A stretch of 64,000 nt of DNA from NCBI RefSeq assembly GCF_022919215.1, contig NZ_CP095046.1, positions 1,230,501 to 1,294,500 on the forward strand, given 5' to 3'. This DNA comes from Hymenobacter cellulosilyticus (lineage in GTDB: Bacteria; Bacteroidota; Bacteroidia; Cytophagales; Hymenobacteraceae). Positions within the stretch are counted from its first letter, which is position 1. Each line of letters begins with the position of its first letter. Of the stretch, positions 38,471 through 48,130 are shown piece by piece. The position numbers and the translations under genes were made by a program. Under the pieces are notes generated by a model. It made no database searches. It had not been told where the DNA came from and was given only the letters and a program-made list of their open reading frames with translations.

Positions 38471-39054
38471 TTAGGGCAGGTCTTCCACCTGCTCGTTCAG
38501 CTCTTCGGCTTTCTCCAAGTGCTCTTTTAGCACGGGCGCATACTTGGCCGCAAAGCCACGAATGTCGCCGTCGTAGGCCTCTTCGCTCATGTCCTCAAAG
38601 TCGTCGACGTCGCTCTTGTGGTCCTTGACCATAGCGGCCATGTACTGCTTATCGAACTGCGTGCCGGTGAGGCCGGCCAGCTGGGAGTAAGTCTCTTGCT
38701 GCTCCTGGCCTAAGCTGGCGGGCAATACCAGGCCTTTGCGGTCGGCCAGAGCCTTAAGGGCGGTATTGGCCTCGGCGTGCTGCTCCACCATGTGCTGCCC
38801 AAAGGCCTTAATGGTAGGAGTAGTGCCCTTTTGCTGGGCCAGCTTGCCGAGCTCTACTTCCAGCATTCCGTCGCTGGCGGCCTTCACCACAAACTCGGCG
38901 TCGCGCTCCTGTTTTTCGGTCACGTTCTCGTCGCCGATGCGCTTTTCGTTCTGAAACTGGGCTTCCGCCACGGGGTCTTTCTGCCCAGCGTCGGGGAGCA
39001 AGCCGCCAGCAGCAGGGGCAAAGCCAAGGGTAGAATTCGACGGGGATAACGCAT
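38471..39054 (-). CDS. DUF4142 lipoprotein, second copy (frame break)
   Basis: The repaired protein of about 194 residues begins MRYPRRILPLALPLLLAAC (Cys at 19) and carries DUF4142 features (ELGKLAQQKG...FGQHMVEQHAEANTALKALA...MVKDHKSDVDDF). One C is missing near 38993-38996 after CSP, which detaches the signal peptide from the domain. It is similar in plan to the protein at 37424-38127. Such lipoproteins are often stress-induced in Bacteroidetes, from general knowledge. Confidence 0.8.
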
Positions 39055-39242
39055 AAAAGCAATAGTGGTGAGTAGGAGCAGGAGCGCGGGTATTCCTATA
39101 CGGCTGGCTTGCCGAGTGGTTCAGTTTGAAATAGTTCCGTGCTCTGAAAAAAAAGTTGTAGCTCGGTTAAACTTCTGGTTGAGCTGTGCTTCTAACCGCT
39201 ACAAGACCAATAAGAACCCTACACTTCTAACCCCTCCCGCCC

Positions 39243-40098
39243 ATGCCTACTGCTTCACTTCGCTTCCTTGGCCTTGCCGCCCTGACCAGCGGCCTGCTCT
39301 GCTTCACGGCCTGCACCAAAGACAAAGACGCCGCCCAGAAAACCTCGAATCGGCGGAAGACAATGGCAGCGCCGAGGACGAAAACGCCGCCATCGGCGAC
39401 ATTATCGAAGTCGGTACGCCCGACAATGAAAAGCTCTCCAACGGCCCTGTGCGGGAGCCGGCCGACCTGGTCCGGGTGTTGGGCCCTGCGCCACGCGCAG
39501 CTACAACGCCGAAACCCGCACCCTGACCATCGACTTCGGCCCCGCTAACTGCGTGTGCCCGAACGGCAAAACCCGCCGCGGTAAAATCATAGTGGTCTTT
39601 GGCGGCCCCTACCGCCTCAACGGGGTGGTACAGGCCGGCGCTACGGCCACCGTGCAGCTGGTCAACTACTTCGTCAACGACAAGCAGCACACCGGCACCC
39701 GCGTGTTTACCAGCCTGGGCAGCGGCTCTTTTACGCTCGACGTGCAAAACGCCAGCATCATTACCCCGGAAGGCACCCACAGCTGGACGTCGCAGCGCAC
39801 CTATACCCGCACGGCCGGCTTTGGCACCGCCACAATTCAGGACGATACGTACCAGGTGAGCGGGCAGGCCAGCGGCACCAACCGCAAAGGCATAGGCTAC
39901 ACGGCCCAGATTCAGCAGCCGCTAACGAAGAATTTTGCCCTGGGCTGCGCCCGCCACTTCACGGCCGGCACCGTGAGCATCAGCAATTCCAAAGGTCAAG
40001 TTCTGCTGCTCAACTACGACCCCACGGGCTCGGCCGCCTGCGACAATATTGCCAGCGTAACGGTAAATGGCGTGACGCGCACAATTCGCCTGCGGTAA
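39243..40098 (+). CDS. Lipoprotein of unknown function (two frame breaks)
   Basis: The repaired protein of about 285 residues has a lipoprotein signal (LLCFTAC, Cys at 24), an acidic stretch (SAEDNGSAEDENAAIGDI) and a beta-rich domain with LTIDFGPANCVCPNGKTRRGKI and FALGCARHFTAG. Four cysteines could form disulfides. Breaks lie near 39343 (base missing after AQKT) and 39484-39486 (C missing in GGGCCC). The same type of protein occurs widely in Hymenobacteraceae from memory, without known function. Confidence 0.7.
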
Positions 40099-40145
40099 CC
40101 GTCGTTAGGTCCCCAGTCTTAGCTGCCGCCATCGGCAGTATCAGC

Positions 40146-40174
40146 AAAAGCGGCCCGGTATCCGGGCCGCTTTT
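40146..40174. terminator. Bidirectional terminator
   Basis: AAAAGCGGCCCGG (40146-40158) pairs with CCGGGCCGCTTTT (40162-40174) around a TAT loop, between convergent genes. Confidence 0.9.
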
Positions 40175-40222
40175 CTTTTTGTCAGAACAATGCTGAGTGT
40201 TCCGCTGAACTGAACCCGAAGC

Positions 40223-41001
40223 TTACTCGCCGCGGAAAGTGGGCTTGCGCTTTTCGGTGAAAGCCGCCACGCCTTCCCGGTAGTCCGCCGATTCGCCGGC
40301 TACTTGCTGGCAATCAGCTTCGTAATCCAGCATTTCGTTGAGTGTAGCGGTACCGGCCTTGTTGAGCATCTGCTTGATCAGGCCAATAGATTTGGTAGGG
40401 GCTGCGGCATAGCGGGCCGCCAACGTGGCCACCGCCGCGTCCAACTCGGCCGGCGCTACTACCTGGTTTACCAAACCCAGACGCAAGGCTTCGTCGGCCG
40501 TCACCTTCGAGCCCAGCGTGCATAGCTCAAAGGCCTTGAGCGTACCAACCAGGCGGGGCAAAAAGTAAGACGAGCCCGAATCGGGTACCAGACCGATGTT
40601 GATAAAAACCTCAATCAGAGAAGCTTCTGCTGAAGCAACCAGCACGTCGCAGGCCAGGGCCAGGGAGCAGCCGGCACCAGCCGCCACGCCGTTGAGCCTT
40701 CCGATGATGGGCTTGGGCAGGTTGCGCATAGCCCGGATAATGGGGTTGTAGCGCTTGTGCAGCGTCTCGGCAAAGGAAAAATCGGGCTCATCCTGCGTGG
40801 CCTTCAGGTCCTGCCCGAGCAGAATGCCCGGCCGGCCCCAGTCAGCACGACCACCCGCACCGAGTTGTCGTCGGTTACGCGCTGCAGCGCGTCCTGCAGC
40901 TCATAGCTCTGCGGATTGTTAAAGGCGTTGAACACCTCGGGGCGGTTCAGGGTAATGGTAGCAATGCCGTTCTGGACCTCGTAAAGCAGGCAGGTATACA
41001 T
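40223..41001 (-). CDS. Enoyl-CoA hydratase/isomerase family protein (frame break)
   Basis: The crotonase-fold enzyme of about 260 residues has the oxyanion-hole segments AGRAFCSGQDL and GRLNGVAAGAGCSLALACD and the acidic residue in FINIGLVPDSGSSYFLPRL. This pattern is closest to PaaG-like 2-(1,2-epoxy-1,2-dihydrophenyl)acetyl-CoA isomerases, but the exact substrate is open. One G is missing near 40813-40815 on the coding strand (CSGQDL). The start MYTCLLYEVQNG at 41001 is preferred over 41064. Confidence 0.88.
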
Positions 41002-41076
41002 GGGAAAGAGTTCGGGTGGAAAAAGAAAGGAAGCCGAAAAGTACGCCGTGGTCGGCAAATTCACTGGCCGCAGCCG

Positions 41077-41799
41077 CTACGCCTGGCCTTGCTCGGCCCG
41101 CAGCAGAGCTTCGGCCACAATCAAGTCCTCGGGCGTGGTGATTTTTAAATTGCGGTAGTCGCCGGGCACCATGTAAATGGGCTGTAGGTCTTCCACCACG
41201 CTGGCGTCGTCGGTAAAAGTGGGCAGTTCGGGCAGCTGGTAGGCCCGCCGCAATAAATTCAACTCGAAGCACTGCGGCGTCTGCACCAGGCGCAGCCGGC
41301 TGCGGTCCATGGCATAGGAGCCCTGCTGGGCCAGACCGCGCACCGAATCTTTGGGCGCCACCGCCGCTACGGCTGCCCCATGCTGAGCCGCCGCCGCAAA
41401 CGTCTGTTCCAGTACCGCCGCCGATACCAGGGGCCGTACCCCGTCGTGCACCGCTACAATACCGGCCGGATACGGCTTCAGCGCGGCCAGCCCGTTGCGC
41501 ACCGACGCCCAGCGGGTTTCGCCACCCGCCACCACCTGGTGCGGAATCGTCACCTGATGGTCCTGGCAGAGCTGCTCCCAGGTAGAAAACTGCTCGGCCG
41601 GCAGCACCACTACGCACTGCGCAATACCGACGGCGGGGTCCATAAAGCGGCGCAGGGTGTGCAGCAGCACCGGGGCCCCGAGTAGGTTCAGGAACTGCTT
41701 GGGCCGGTCGGCGCCCATGCGCGAGCCGCTGCCGCCCGCCACCAGGATGGCATAGCGCGGTGCGGCTGAGGAAGTGGGAGAAGCGGAGGTCGAAGTCAT
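41077..41799 (-). CDS. ispD: 2-C-methyl-D-erythritol 4-phosphate cytidylyltransferase
   Basis: IspD makes CDP-ME in the non-mevalonate isoprenoid pathway, which feeds carotenoids such as those closed by the lycopene cyclase at 45636. The nucleotide-binding loop ILVAGGSGSRMGADRPKQF, the segment VHDGVRPLV and the C-terminal ITTPEDLIVAEALL are all typical. I start it at the ATG at 41799 (240 residues), not at the longer open frame, because the conserved strand begins soon after. A TACCTTCG -7-like box lies at 41823-41830. Confidence 0.95.
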   Translation of the reverse strand: MTSTSASPTSSAAPRYAILVAGGSGSRMGADRPKQFLNLLGAPVLLHTLRRFMDPAVGIAQCVVVLPAEQFSTWEQLCQDHQVTIPHQVVAGGETRWASVRNGLAALKPYPAGIVAVHDGVRPLVSAAVLEQTFAAAAQHGAAVAAVAPKDSVRGLAQQGSYAMDRSRLRLVQTPQCFELNLLRRAYQLPELPTFTDDASVVEDLQPIYMVPGDYRNLKITTPEDLIVAEALLRAEQGQA

Positions 41800-41849
41800 G
41801 CGGAGAAAAGCCCAAGAGCCGCCCGAAGGTACTTCTTTGTAAAAAGAAA

Positions 41850-41880
41850 CGCCGGAGCCATTACGAGAATGACTCCGGCG
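41850..41880 (-). terminator. Terminator after queA
   Basis: CGCCGGAG (41850-41857) pairs with CTCCGGCG (41873-41880). On the minus strand the stem is followed by a T-rich run. Confidence 0.7.
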
Positions 41881-41907
41881 CAACCGGTTTTGGGCAGACT
41901 TCGCGGG

Positions 41908-42956
41908 CTACAGAATCAGCATCGCGTCGCCGTAGGTGAAGAACTTGTACTTCTCCTTAATGGCGGTCTGGTAGGCTTCAATCAGGAACTCGTGACCGGC
42001 AAAGGCTGAGGCCATCATCATCAACGTGCTTTCGGGCATGTGGAAGTTGGTCAGCAGCGCGTTGGCAATCTTAAACTCGTGGGGGGGAAGATAAACTTGT
42101 CGGTCCAGCCCTGATTTTCCTTCAGACGGGCGTGGGCCGATACCGACGATTCCAGGGCGCGCATTGTGGTGGTTCCCACGGCGCACACGCGCTTTTTGGC
42201 GTCCAGGGCGCGGTTCACTACCACTGCCGACTCGGCCGGTACGATGAAGTTCTCCGAGTCCATCTTGTGCTTGGTCAGGTCTTCCACATCCACGGGGCGG
42301 AAGGTGCCCAGGCCCACGTGCAATGTCACGGGTACCACGTCTACACCTTTGATTTCCAGGCGCTTCATTACCTCGCGGGTGAAGTGCAGACCGGCCGAAG
42401 GAGCCGCTACGGCACCCTTATGCTTGGCGTAGATGGTCTGGTAACGCTCCTTGTCGGCGGGCTCCGCGTCGCGGGTAATAACCTCGCGGGGCAGGGGCGT
42501 TTCGCCCAGGTCGTTCAGGGCCTTATAGAACTCCTCATCGGAGCCATCGAACAGGAACTTGATGGTACGGCCGCGCGAAGTGGTGTTGTCGATTACCTCG
42601 GCCACCATGTCGCTTTCGCCAAAATACAGCTTGTTGCCCACCCGGATTTTACGAGCCGGATCGACCAGCACGTCCCAGAGGTGAATTTCCTTGTTCAGTT
42701 CGCGCAGCAGGAACACCTCGATTTTGGCGCCGGTCTTCTCCTTATTGCCGTACAGTCGAGCCGGGAATACTTGGGTATCATTCAGTACGAAGACGTCGCC
42801 ATCGGTGAAGTACTCAATGATTTCCTTGAACACGCGATGCTCAATTTTGCCGCTGTCGCGGTGCAGAACCATCAAGCGCGATTCATCACGAGTTTTGGCC
42901 GGATGTTGCGCCAGCAGGCTTTCAGGCAAGTCAAATTTGAACTCGGACAGTTTCAT
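41908..42956 (-). CDS. queA: tRNA preQ1(34) S-adenosylmethionine ribosyltransferase-isomerase (frame break)
   Basis: QueA adds the ribosyl part of SAM to preQ1 in tRNA to form epoxyqueuosine. Signatures are [25 protein letters not shown] at the N-terminus, [19 protein letters not shown] and the ending [18 protein letters not shown]. One C is missing from the seven-base C run (42081-42087, G on the plus strand) after KFIFPP; restored, it joins [13 protein letters not shown] to give about 349 residues. It is divergent from the permease gene at 43159. Confidence 0.95.
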
Positions 42957-43004
42957 GGGCTAACAAAGGCAATAGGAGGGGAATCTAACAAAATTTTGGG
43001 TTGG

Positions 43005-43012
43005 CAAAAGTA
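43005..43012 (-). promoter_or_regulatory. -7 box TACTTTTG of queA
   Basis: This exact TAnnTTTG match on the minus strand lies 49 bases before the queA ATG. The flanking bases TTGGCAAAAGTA recur before the DUF2795 gene at 48021. Confidence 0.5.
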
Positions 43013-43158
43013 CGTACAATGGCCGGATTAATCGTTACTTTTCGCCCGAAAAGGTGAGATGATGAATCCCTAAACCGGGGAGTATCTATTCTAGTTGCTA
43101 AAGCTCGCGCTATCAGCCCATCGAACCCGCTATTTCATCCTATCCTTATCTGTTCTGC

Positions 43159-44418
43159 ATGAAAACGCTGCGCCTGACTCTGGAAAGCTTCCGCTTCGCG
43201 TGGCAAGCCCTTAAATCGAACCTGCTGCGCACCATTTTGTCGCTGCTGGGCGTCACGGTGGGCATTTTCGCCATCATTGCCGTGTTTGCCGTCGTCGACT
43301 CGCTGGAGGCCAACGTGCGCAAGAGCATGAGCTTCGTGGGCGACAAGGTAATTTACGTAGGCAAGTGGCCCTGGGCCTTCGGGGGCGAGTATCCGTGGTG
43401 GAAATACTTCAACCGGCCGGTGCCCACGGTGCGGGAATTCCGGGAGTTGCAGAAAAACCTGGGGCCTAACAATAAAGGCGTGGCTATTTTCGGGGCGGTG
43501 GGCGGCAGCGTGCTCAAGGCCGGCAACAACAGCGTGGCCGACTGCGCGCTGCAGGGCGTAAGCTTCGATTACCGCAAAGTGTCCGACGTGCCGATTGCCG
43601 AAGGCCGCTATTTCACGACCCAGGAAATAGATGCCTCCCGTAACGTGGCCATTATTGGCGCTACCATTGCCGAAAACCTGTTTCCGAATGGCAGTGCTAT
43701 TGGGCAGGAATTCAGCGCCAAGGGCCGCAAGTTTGTCGTGGTCGGGGTGATGCAGAAGGAAGGCAAGAAGCTGCTCGATACGCCCAGCAACGACACCAAC
43801 TGCCTGATTCCCTTCGGTATGTTCACCAAGATGTTTGCCCTGAACACTGGCGGCATGACCGGCGTGACACCCACTATTGCCGTGAAAGGCTCCGACGACG
43901 ACCCGGGCCTGCTCGACCTGGAGTATGAGTTGCAGGGCGTAATGCGCAACATCCGGGGCCTCAAGCCGCGGCAGGAAGACAACTTCGCCCTGAACCGCCC
44001 CGAAATGCTGGCCAACGCCATTACCCAACTGTTTTCCATCATTGGTATTGCCGGCGCCGTTATCGGCTCGTTTGCCATGCTGGTGGGCGGCTTCGGCATT
44101 GCCAACATCATGTTCGTGTCGGTGAAGGAGCGCACCAATATTATTGGTATTCAGAAGTCGTTGGGTGCCAAGAACTTCTTTATTCTGTTCCAGTTTCTTT
44201 TCGAAGCCGTTTTTCTGTGCTTACTTGGCGGCGCGGCTGGCATATTTCTAGTGCTTCTCATCACGATGATACCCCAGGATTCGCTGCCGTTGTTCTTATC
44301 GGCGGGCAATATTGCGCTCGGGCTTACCGTGTCGGTGGTAATTGGGGTGTTGGCCGGAATTGTGCCGGCCGTCATGGCGTCTAATCTGGACCCGGTAGAT
44401 GCCATCCGTTCAAAGTAA
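43159..44418 (+). CDS. MacB-like ABC transporter permease
   Basis: The 419-residue protein has one N-terminal helix (TILSLLGVTVGIFAIIAVFAVV), a periplasmic MacB-PCD-type domain and three C-terminal helices of the FtsX domain, with the family segments VGGFGIANIMFVSVKERTNIIGIQKSLGA and VPAVMASNLDPVDAIR. MacB/LolCE-type permeases do mechanotransmission rather than classic transport. No ATP-binding partner lies next to it. The gene is intact. Confidence 0.88.
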   Translation: MKTLRLTLESFRFAWQALKSNLLRTILSLLGVTVGIFAIIAVFAVVDSLEANVRKSMSFVGDKVIYVGKWPWAFGGEYPWWKYFNRPVPTVREFRELQKNLGPNNKGVAIFGAVGGSVLKAGNNSVADCALQGVSFDYRKVSDVPIAEGRYFTTQEIDASRNVAIIGATIAENLFPNGSAIGQEFSAKGRKFVVVGVMQKEGKKLLDTPSNDTNCLIPFGMFTKMFALNTGGMTGVTPTIAVKGSDDDPGLLDLEYELQGVMRNIRGLKPRQEDNFALNRPEMLANAITQLFSIIGIAGAVIGSFAMLVGGFGIANIMFVSVKERTNIIGIQKSLGAKNFFILFQFLFEAVFLCLLGGAAGIFLVLLITMIPQDSLPLFLSAGNIALGLTVSVVIGVLAGIVPAVMASNLDPVDAIRSK

Positions 44419-44623
44419 GCAGCCAAGCAGGGCATTCTAAAGCAACGGGTTAGGCTATTGTTAACAAATTGTTAACTTGCGCGCCCCAATTTTTAGTCGC
44501 CCTGTTTCCGCGGGGCGGCTTTCTTTTGCCCCACTCTTTTTAATTTTTTCACTAGCGGGTCAGCTGTACCGCTACGGGCAACGTCGTTGCCTCCGGCTGA
44601 CCCTGCAATTCCCATGTGTAGCC

Positions 44624-45487
44624 ATGACGAAACTCAAAAAAACCAGTCGGACCAAAGCTTCCGACGAAGCCCTGAATGCAGGCAGCGGGCAAACCATCGT
44701 TCAGCCCAACGTGAACGACAACAAAGTCAAGAGCATCAGCGACATCCGGGAGCAGACCCACGGGGAGCGCACGGTGCAGGTCGACGATGAGCAGCGCATC
44801 CGCCAGGCTTTCGTGGATAAAGACTGGAACGAAATCAAGATTGCCGACTCCTGGCAGATCTTCAAGGTGATGGCCGAGTTCGTGGAGGGCTTCGAGAAGA
44901 TGTCTAAGATTGGTCCTTGCGTTTCGATTTTCGGCTCGGCCCGTACCAAGCCCGACAACCCTTACTACCAGATGGCCGAGGAAATTGCGGCCAAGCTGGT
45001 GCGCCACGGCTACGGCGTTATCACGGGTGGTGGTCCTGGCATCATGGAGGCCGGCAACAAGGGGGCCCGCTCCGAGGGTGGCAAGTCGGTCGGCCTGAAC
45101 ATTGAGCTGCCCTTCGAGCAGTTCAACAACGTCTACATCGACCCCGACAAACTTATCAACTTCGACTACTTCTTCGTACGAAAGGTGATGTTCGTCAAGT
45201 ACGCCCAGGGCTTCATCGGCATGCCCGGCGGCTTTGGCACCCTCGACGAGCTGTTCGAGGCTATTACCCTGATTCAAACCAAGAAAATCGGCCGTTTCCC
45301 CATCGTGCTGGTGGGTACCAAGTACTGGAAAGGCATGTTCGAATGGATTCAGCAGGCTATGCTGGAAGACGAGCACAACATCTCGCCCGAGGACATGGAT
45401 CTGGTGCAGCTCGTGGACGATGCAGCCTCAGCTGTGAAAATCATCGACGATTTCTATTCTAAGTACCTGCTGTCGCCCAACTTTTAG
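44624..45487 (+). CDS. LOG-family (TIGR00730) Rossmann-fold protein
   Basis: The family includes cytokinin riboside monophosphate phosphoribohydrolases and, in bacteria, nucleotide N-glycosidases. The signatures GGGPGIMEAGNKGA and PGGFGTLDELFEA are present in the 287-residue protein, which has a 50-residue N-terminal extension rich in charge. I start at the ATG at 44624 rather than 44477. The upstream GTTAACAAATTGTTAAC at 44460 is a doubled palindrome that may hold the promoter. Confidence 0.88.
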   Translation: MTKLKKTSRTKASDEALNAGSGQTIVQPNVNDNKVKSISDIREQTHGERTVQVDDEQRIRQAFVDKDWNEIKIADSWQIFKVMAEFVEGFEKMSKIGPCVSIFGSARTKPDNPYYQMAEEIAAKLVRHGYGVITGGGPGIMEAGNKGARSEGGKSVGLNIELPFEQFNNVYIDPDKLINFDYFFVRKVMFVKYAQGFIGMPGGFGTLDELFEAITLIQTKKIGRFPIVLVGTKYWKGMFEWIQQAMLEDEHNISPEDMDLVQLVDDAASAVKIIDDFYSKYLLSPNF

Positions 45488-45507
45488 GCTTGCAGCGCTA
45501 CCACAAG

Positions 45508-45533
45508 AAAAGCCGGACCCAGGTCCGGCTTTT
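45508..45533 (+). terminator. Terminator after the LOG-family gene
   Basis: AAAAGCCGGACC (45508-45519) pairs with GGTCCGGCTTTT (45522-45533) and is followed by more T residues. Confidence 0.85.
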
Positions 45534-45635
45534 TTTATGCCCGCTTAGCTTGATTTGCTGTCATTGCGCAGGGAATAATGAAGCGAAGGGCGGTCGTGCG
45601 GCAACAAATTGGGGGGCGGCTGCTTTCTTTACTAC

Positions 45636-46810
45636 GTGAAGCCAGACTATGACTACTTACTTGCCGGGGGTGGGGCCGCGGGCCTGAGCCTGGCTTACCA
45701 CATTAGTCGGGAGCCCCGGCTGCGTGACCAGCGCGTGGTGCTGATCGAGCCCGAGGCCAAAGACCAGAACGACCGAACCTGGTCATTCTGGACCGACGAG
45801 CCCACCCTGTTCGACTCCATTGTGGCGCACGAGTGGCGGCAGCTGGCTTTCCGGAGCCCCACGTTTGAGCGGGTGTTTGAGCTGCAGCGCTACCGCTACA
45901 AGATGATCCGGGGGCTGGATTTCTACCAGTTTGTGCGGGCCGAGCTGGCGCAGAATCCGCAGTTTACCTTTGTGCGGGCCACCGTCGAAACCCTGACCAA
46001 TACGGAGCAAGGCATTACGGCTACCACCACGGCCGGCTCTTTCAAGGCGCGCTTCGCCTTCGATAGCCGGCCGCCGCAGCTGGCGAAGCGGCCCGAGAAG
46101 CACCGCTACCTGCTGCAGCATTTTGTGGGCTGGGAGGTGGAAACGGAGCACGACGTTTTTGACCCGGCCACGGCCGAGTTCATGGATTTTCGGGGCCCGC
46201 AACACCAAGAGGCACGGTTTATTTACGTGCTGCCCTTCAGCCCCGCAAGGCGCTGGTCGAATACACCCTGTTTTCGGAAGAGCTCCTGCCCAAGGCCGAG
46301 TATGAAGCCGCTATAAACGAATATTTGCGCACCACGCTGGAACTTAACTCCTACCGGATTCTGAGTGAGGAAGTCGGGGCCATTCCGATGACTGACCACC
46401 CGCTGCCCGACCGGGACGGCGCTCATATTATCAACCTCGGTACCCGGGCCGGCCGGGCCAAGCCGAGTACAGGCTACGCTTTCAAGCGAATCCAGGGGCA
46501 CAGCAGCCGGCTGGTGCAGGCCCTGGCGACCACAGGAAAGCCGCCCGGGAACCCGACCGGAGACAAGCCCCAATTTCACCTTTTCGACACCCTGCTGCTC
46601 GACATTATGAAGCGCCGCGGCGAAACGACCCGCGACATTTTCACGGAGCTGTTTCAGCGCAACCCGGTCGAAAGAATTCTGAGCTTCCTGGATGAGCGCA
46701 CCGGGTGGCCCGACAATTTCCGCATTATGAATTCGGTAACGCCCTGGCCATTTCTGCAATCTATCAGGCACGTGCTGCGCGGCCGGCCGGGAAGAGGTAA
46801 TTCTGGCTAA
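45636..46810 (+). CDS. crtY: Lycopene cyclase, CrtY/LcyB family (frame break)
   Basis: The enzyme closes the ends of lycopene to form beta-carotene, in keeping with pigmented Hymenobacter. The FAD motif LLAGGGAAGLSLAY, the family segment NDRTWSFW and the C-terminal FHLFDTLLLDIM...FLDERT are recognisable. One C is missing in the run at 46241-46244 (after LPFSP); repaired, the chain continues RKALVEYTLFSEELLP to about 392 residues. I choose the GTG at 45636 (KPDYDYLLAGGGAAG). No other carotenoid gene is near. Confidence 0.9.
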
Positions 46811-46817
46811 TAAACCT

Positions 46818-46975
46818 GTGTCATTGCGAGCTTGCGAAGCAATCCGTCCTCTGAACTGTGCTGAGCATTCTGAAGTGAAAAGCCTTTTCTCGTAACCAAC
46901 GGGAAAGGGCTTTCTGGTAAAGGGGTGTTGGTCACTAGCAGAGGACGGATTGCTTCGCGCTGCTCGCAATGACAC
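46818..46975. repeat. REP-like inverted repeat at convergent gene ends
   Basis: The ends GTGTCATTGCGAGC (46818-46831) and GCTCGCAATGACAC (46962-46975) are exact complements, and the next 20 bases of each arm (GAAGCAATCCGTCCTCTG) also match with small gaps. The centre has a second weak hairpin (AAAGCC...GGCTTT). It fills the gap between the cyclase and ABC genes and could act as a bidirectional terminator. The TCATTGCGAGC...GAAGCAATCC theme is known as a dispersed repeat in Bacteroidetes. A partial copy (TGTCATTGCG) lies near 45558. Confidence 0.8.
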
Positions 46976-46979
46976 TGTT

Positions 46980-47722
46980 TTATTCCCTGACCAGGAGGCT
47001 TTCTTCACTCTCCAGAAAAGCCCGCTCGGCCTGCACGGTAGCGGCCGATAGAGGCTGTAGCTGGGGCTCGGGCGGGAAAGGTTGAGCAGGTAGCCGGGCA
47101 GAACGGAGAGGTTGTCGAGGTCGTGGGTGATGCAGAGAATGGTCTTGTGGCCTACCGTGACCCACTCGTGGAGCAGGTCGAAGATGCGGCGGCGGTAGTA
47201 CACGTCGAGCTGCTGGGTGGGCTCGTCGAGCAGATAGAGGCCCGCGTCCTGCAGGGCCAGCTGGGCCAGCCACACCAGCTGCTGTTCGCCGCCGGAAAGC
47301 TGGGTGAAGTCGCGGCGGGAAAGGTGAGCGGCGCCTACGCGCTGCAGGGCAGCCTCGGCCAGGGCGTAGTCCTGAGTGGTATAGGAGCTCAGGAAGCTGT
47401 GGTGGCGGAAGCGGCCCATGACTACCAACTCCCGCACCTCGATGGGGAAGCCCACGGAGCTGCGCTGGGGCAGATGGGCCAGCAAGCCGGTGGCTGAGGG
47501 GCGGCGCACCGTGCGCAAGTTTTGTCCGCCCACCCGAACGGTACCCTGGTAGGCAATCTGGCCCGTCAGAGCCCTAAATAGGGTGGTTTTACCGCAGCCA
47601 TTGTGCCCGATGATGGCCACGAAAGTCGGCTCGGGCAGGCATAAAAAAAGGTTGCGGAGCAGAACGCGCTGTTCATACCCCGCAACCAAATTTTCAATCG
47701 TTAGAACTGAGAACTGAGACAT
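46980..47722 (-). CDS. ABC transporter ATP-binding protein, FecE/BtuD-like (frame break)
   Basis: The 248-residue ATPase has Walker A GHNGCGKTT, signature LSGGEQQLVWLAQLAL, Walker B LYLLDEPTQQLD and switch His in ITHDLDNL. Its closest known relatives drive import of iron-siderophore, heme or cobalamin, but no permease or binding protein is adjacent. One C is missing near 47070-47072 on the coding strand, after LLNLSRP; restored, it ends LESEESLLVRE at 46980. Confidence 0.88.
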
Positions 47723-47775
47723 CAGAACGGAGAAGTAGTCTAGGTTCTAGAAGCTGAGTTCTAAGCTCCGGGCTT

Positions 47776-47996
47776 TTAGTATTCGTCCTCGTTGAACATG
47801 AAGTCTTCCTTGGTCGGGTAGTCCGGCCACACTTCTTCGATGTTCTCGTAAGGTTGGCCATCATCTTCCAGGGCCTGCAGGTTCTCTACTACTTCCATCG
47901 GGGCGCCCGAGCGGATAGAGTAGTCAATGAGTTCATCCTTGGTGGCAGGCCAGGGGCATCTTCCAGATACGAAGCCAGTTCGAGGGTCCAATACAT
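47776..47996 (-). CDS. DUF2795 family small protein (frame break)
   Basis: The repaired protein of 73 residues begins MYWTLELASYLEDAPWPATKDELIDY and ends KEDFMFNEDEY, highly conserved in Bacteroidetes and cyanobacteria, with no known function. It is strongly acidic. One C is missing in the run at 47953-47956 (coding DAPWP). A longer open frame to 48408 is an artefact of that break. A TACTTTTG box lies 29 bases upstream. Confidence 0.85.
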
Positions 47997-48024
47997 AGTC
48001 GTGTGTGCTACAAAAAAAGGTTGG

Positions 48025-48032
48025 CAAAAGTA
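48025..48032 (-). promoter_or_regulatory. -7 box TACTTTTG of the DUF2795 gene
   Basis: This exact TAnnTTTG match on the minus strand lies 29 bases before the repaired start at 47996. Confidence 0.5.
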
Positions 48033-48130
48033 GTGTTAAAAAGGAATCAGTGAGCCGCCTACTTGCATGACACGGCCCGGGGTAGATGGTTGCTTCAGCA
48101 GGACAACGTAAAATACCGCTGAATGTTGGG

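Noticed and set aside
46818..46975. Insertion sequence
   Set aside because: It has inverted ends but no room for a transposase and no visible target duplication; kept as a REP-like repeat.
46223..46979. C-terminal extension of the ABC ATPase to 46223
   Set aside because: It reads through a repeat and the antisense of the cyclase after a frame break near 47071; the repaired frame stops at 46980.
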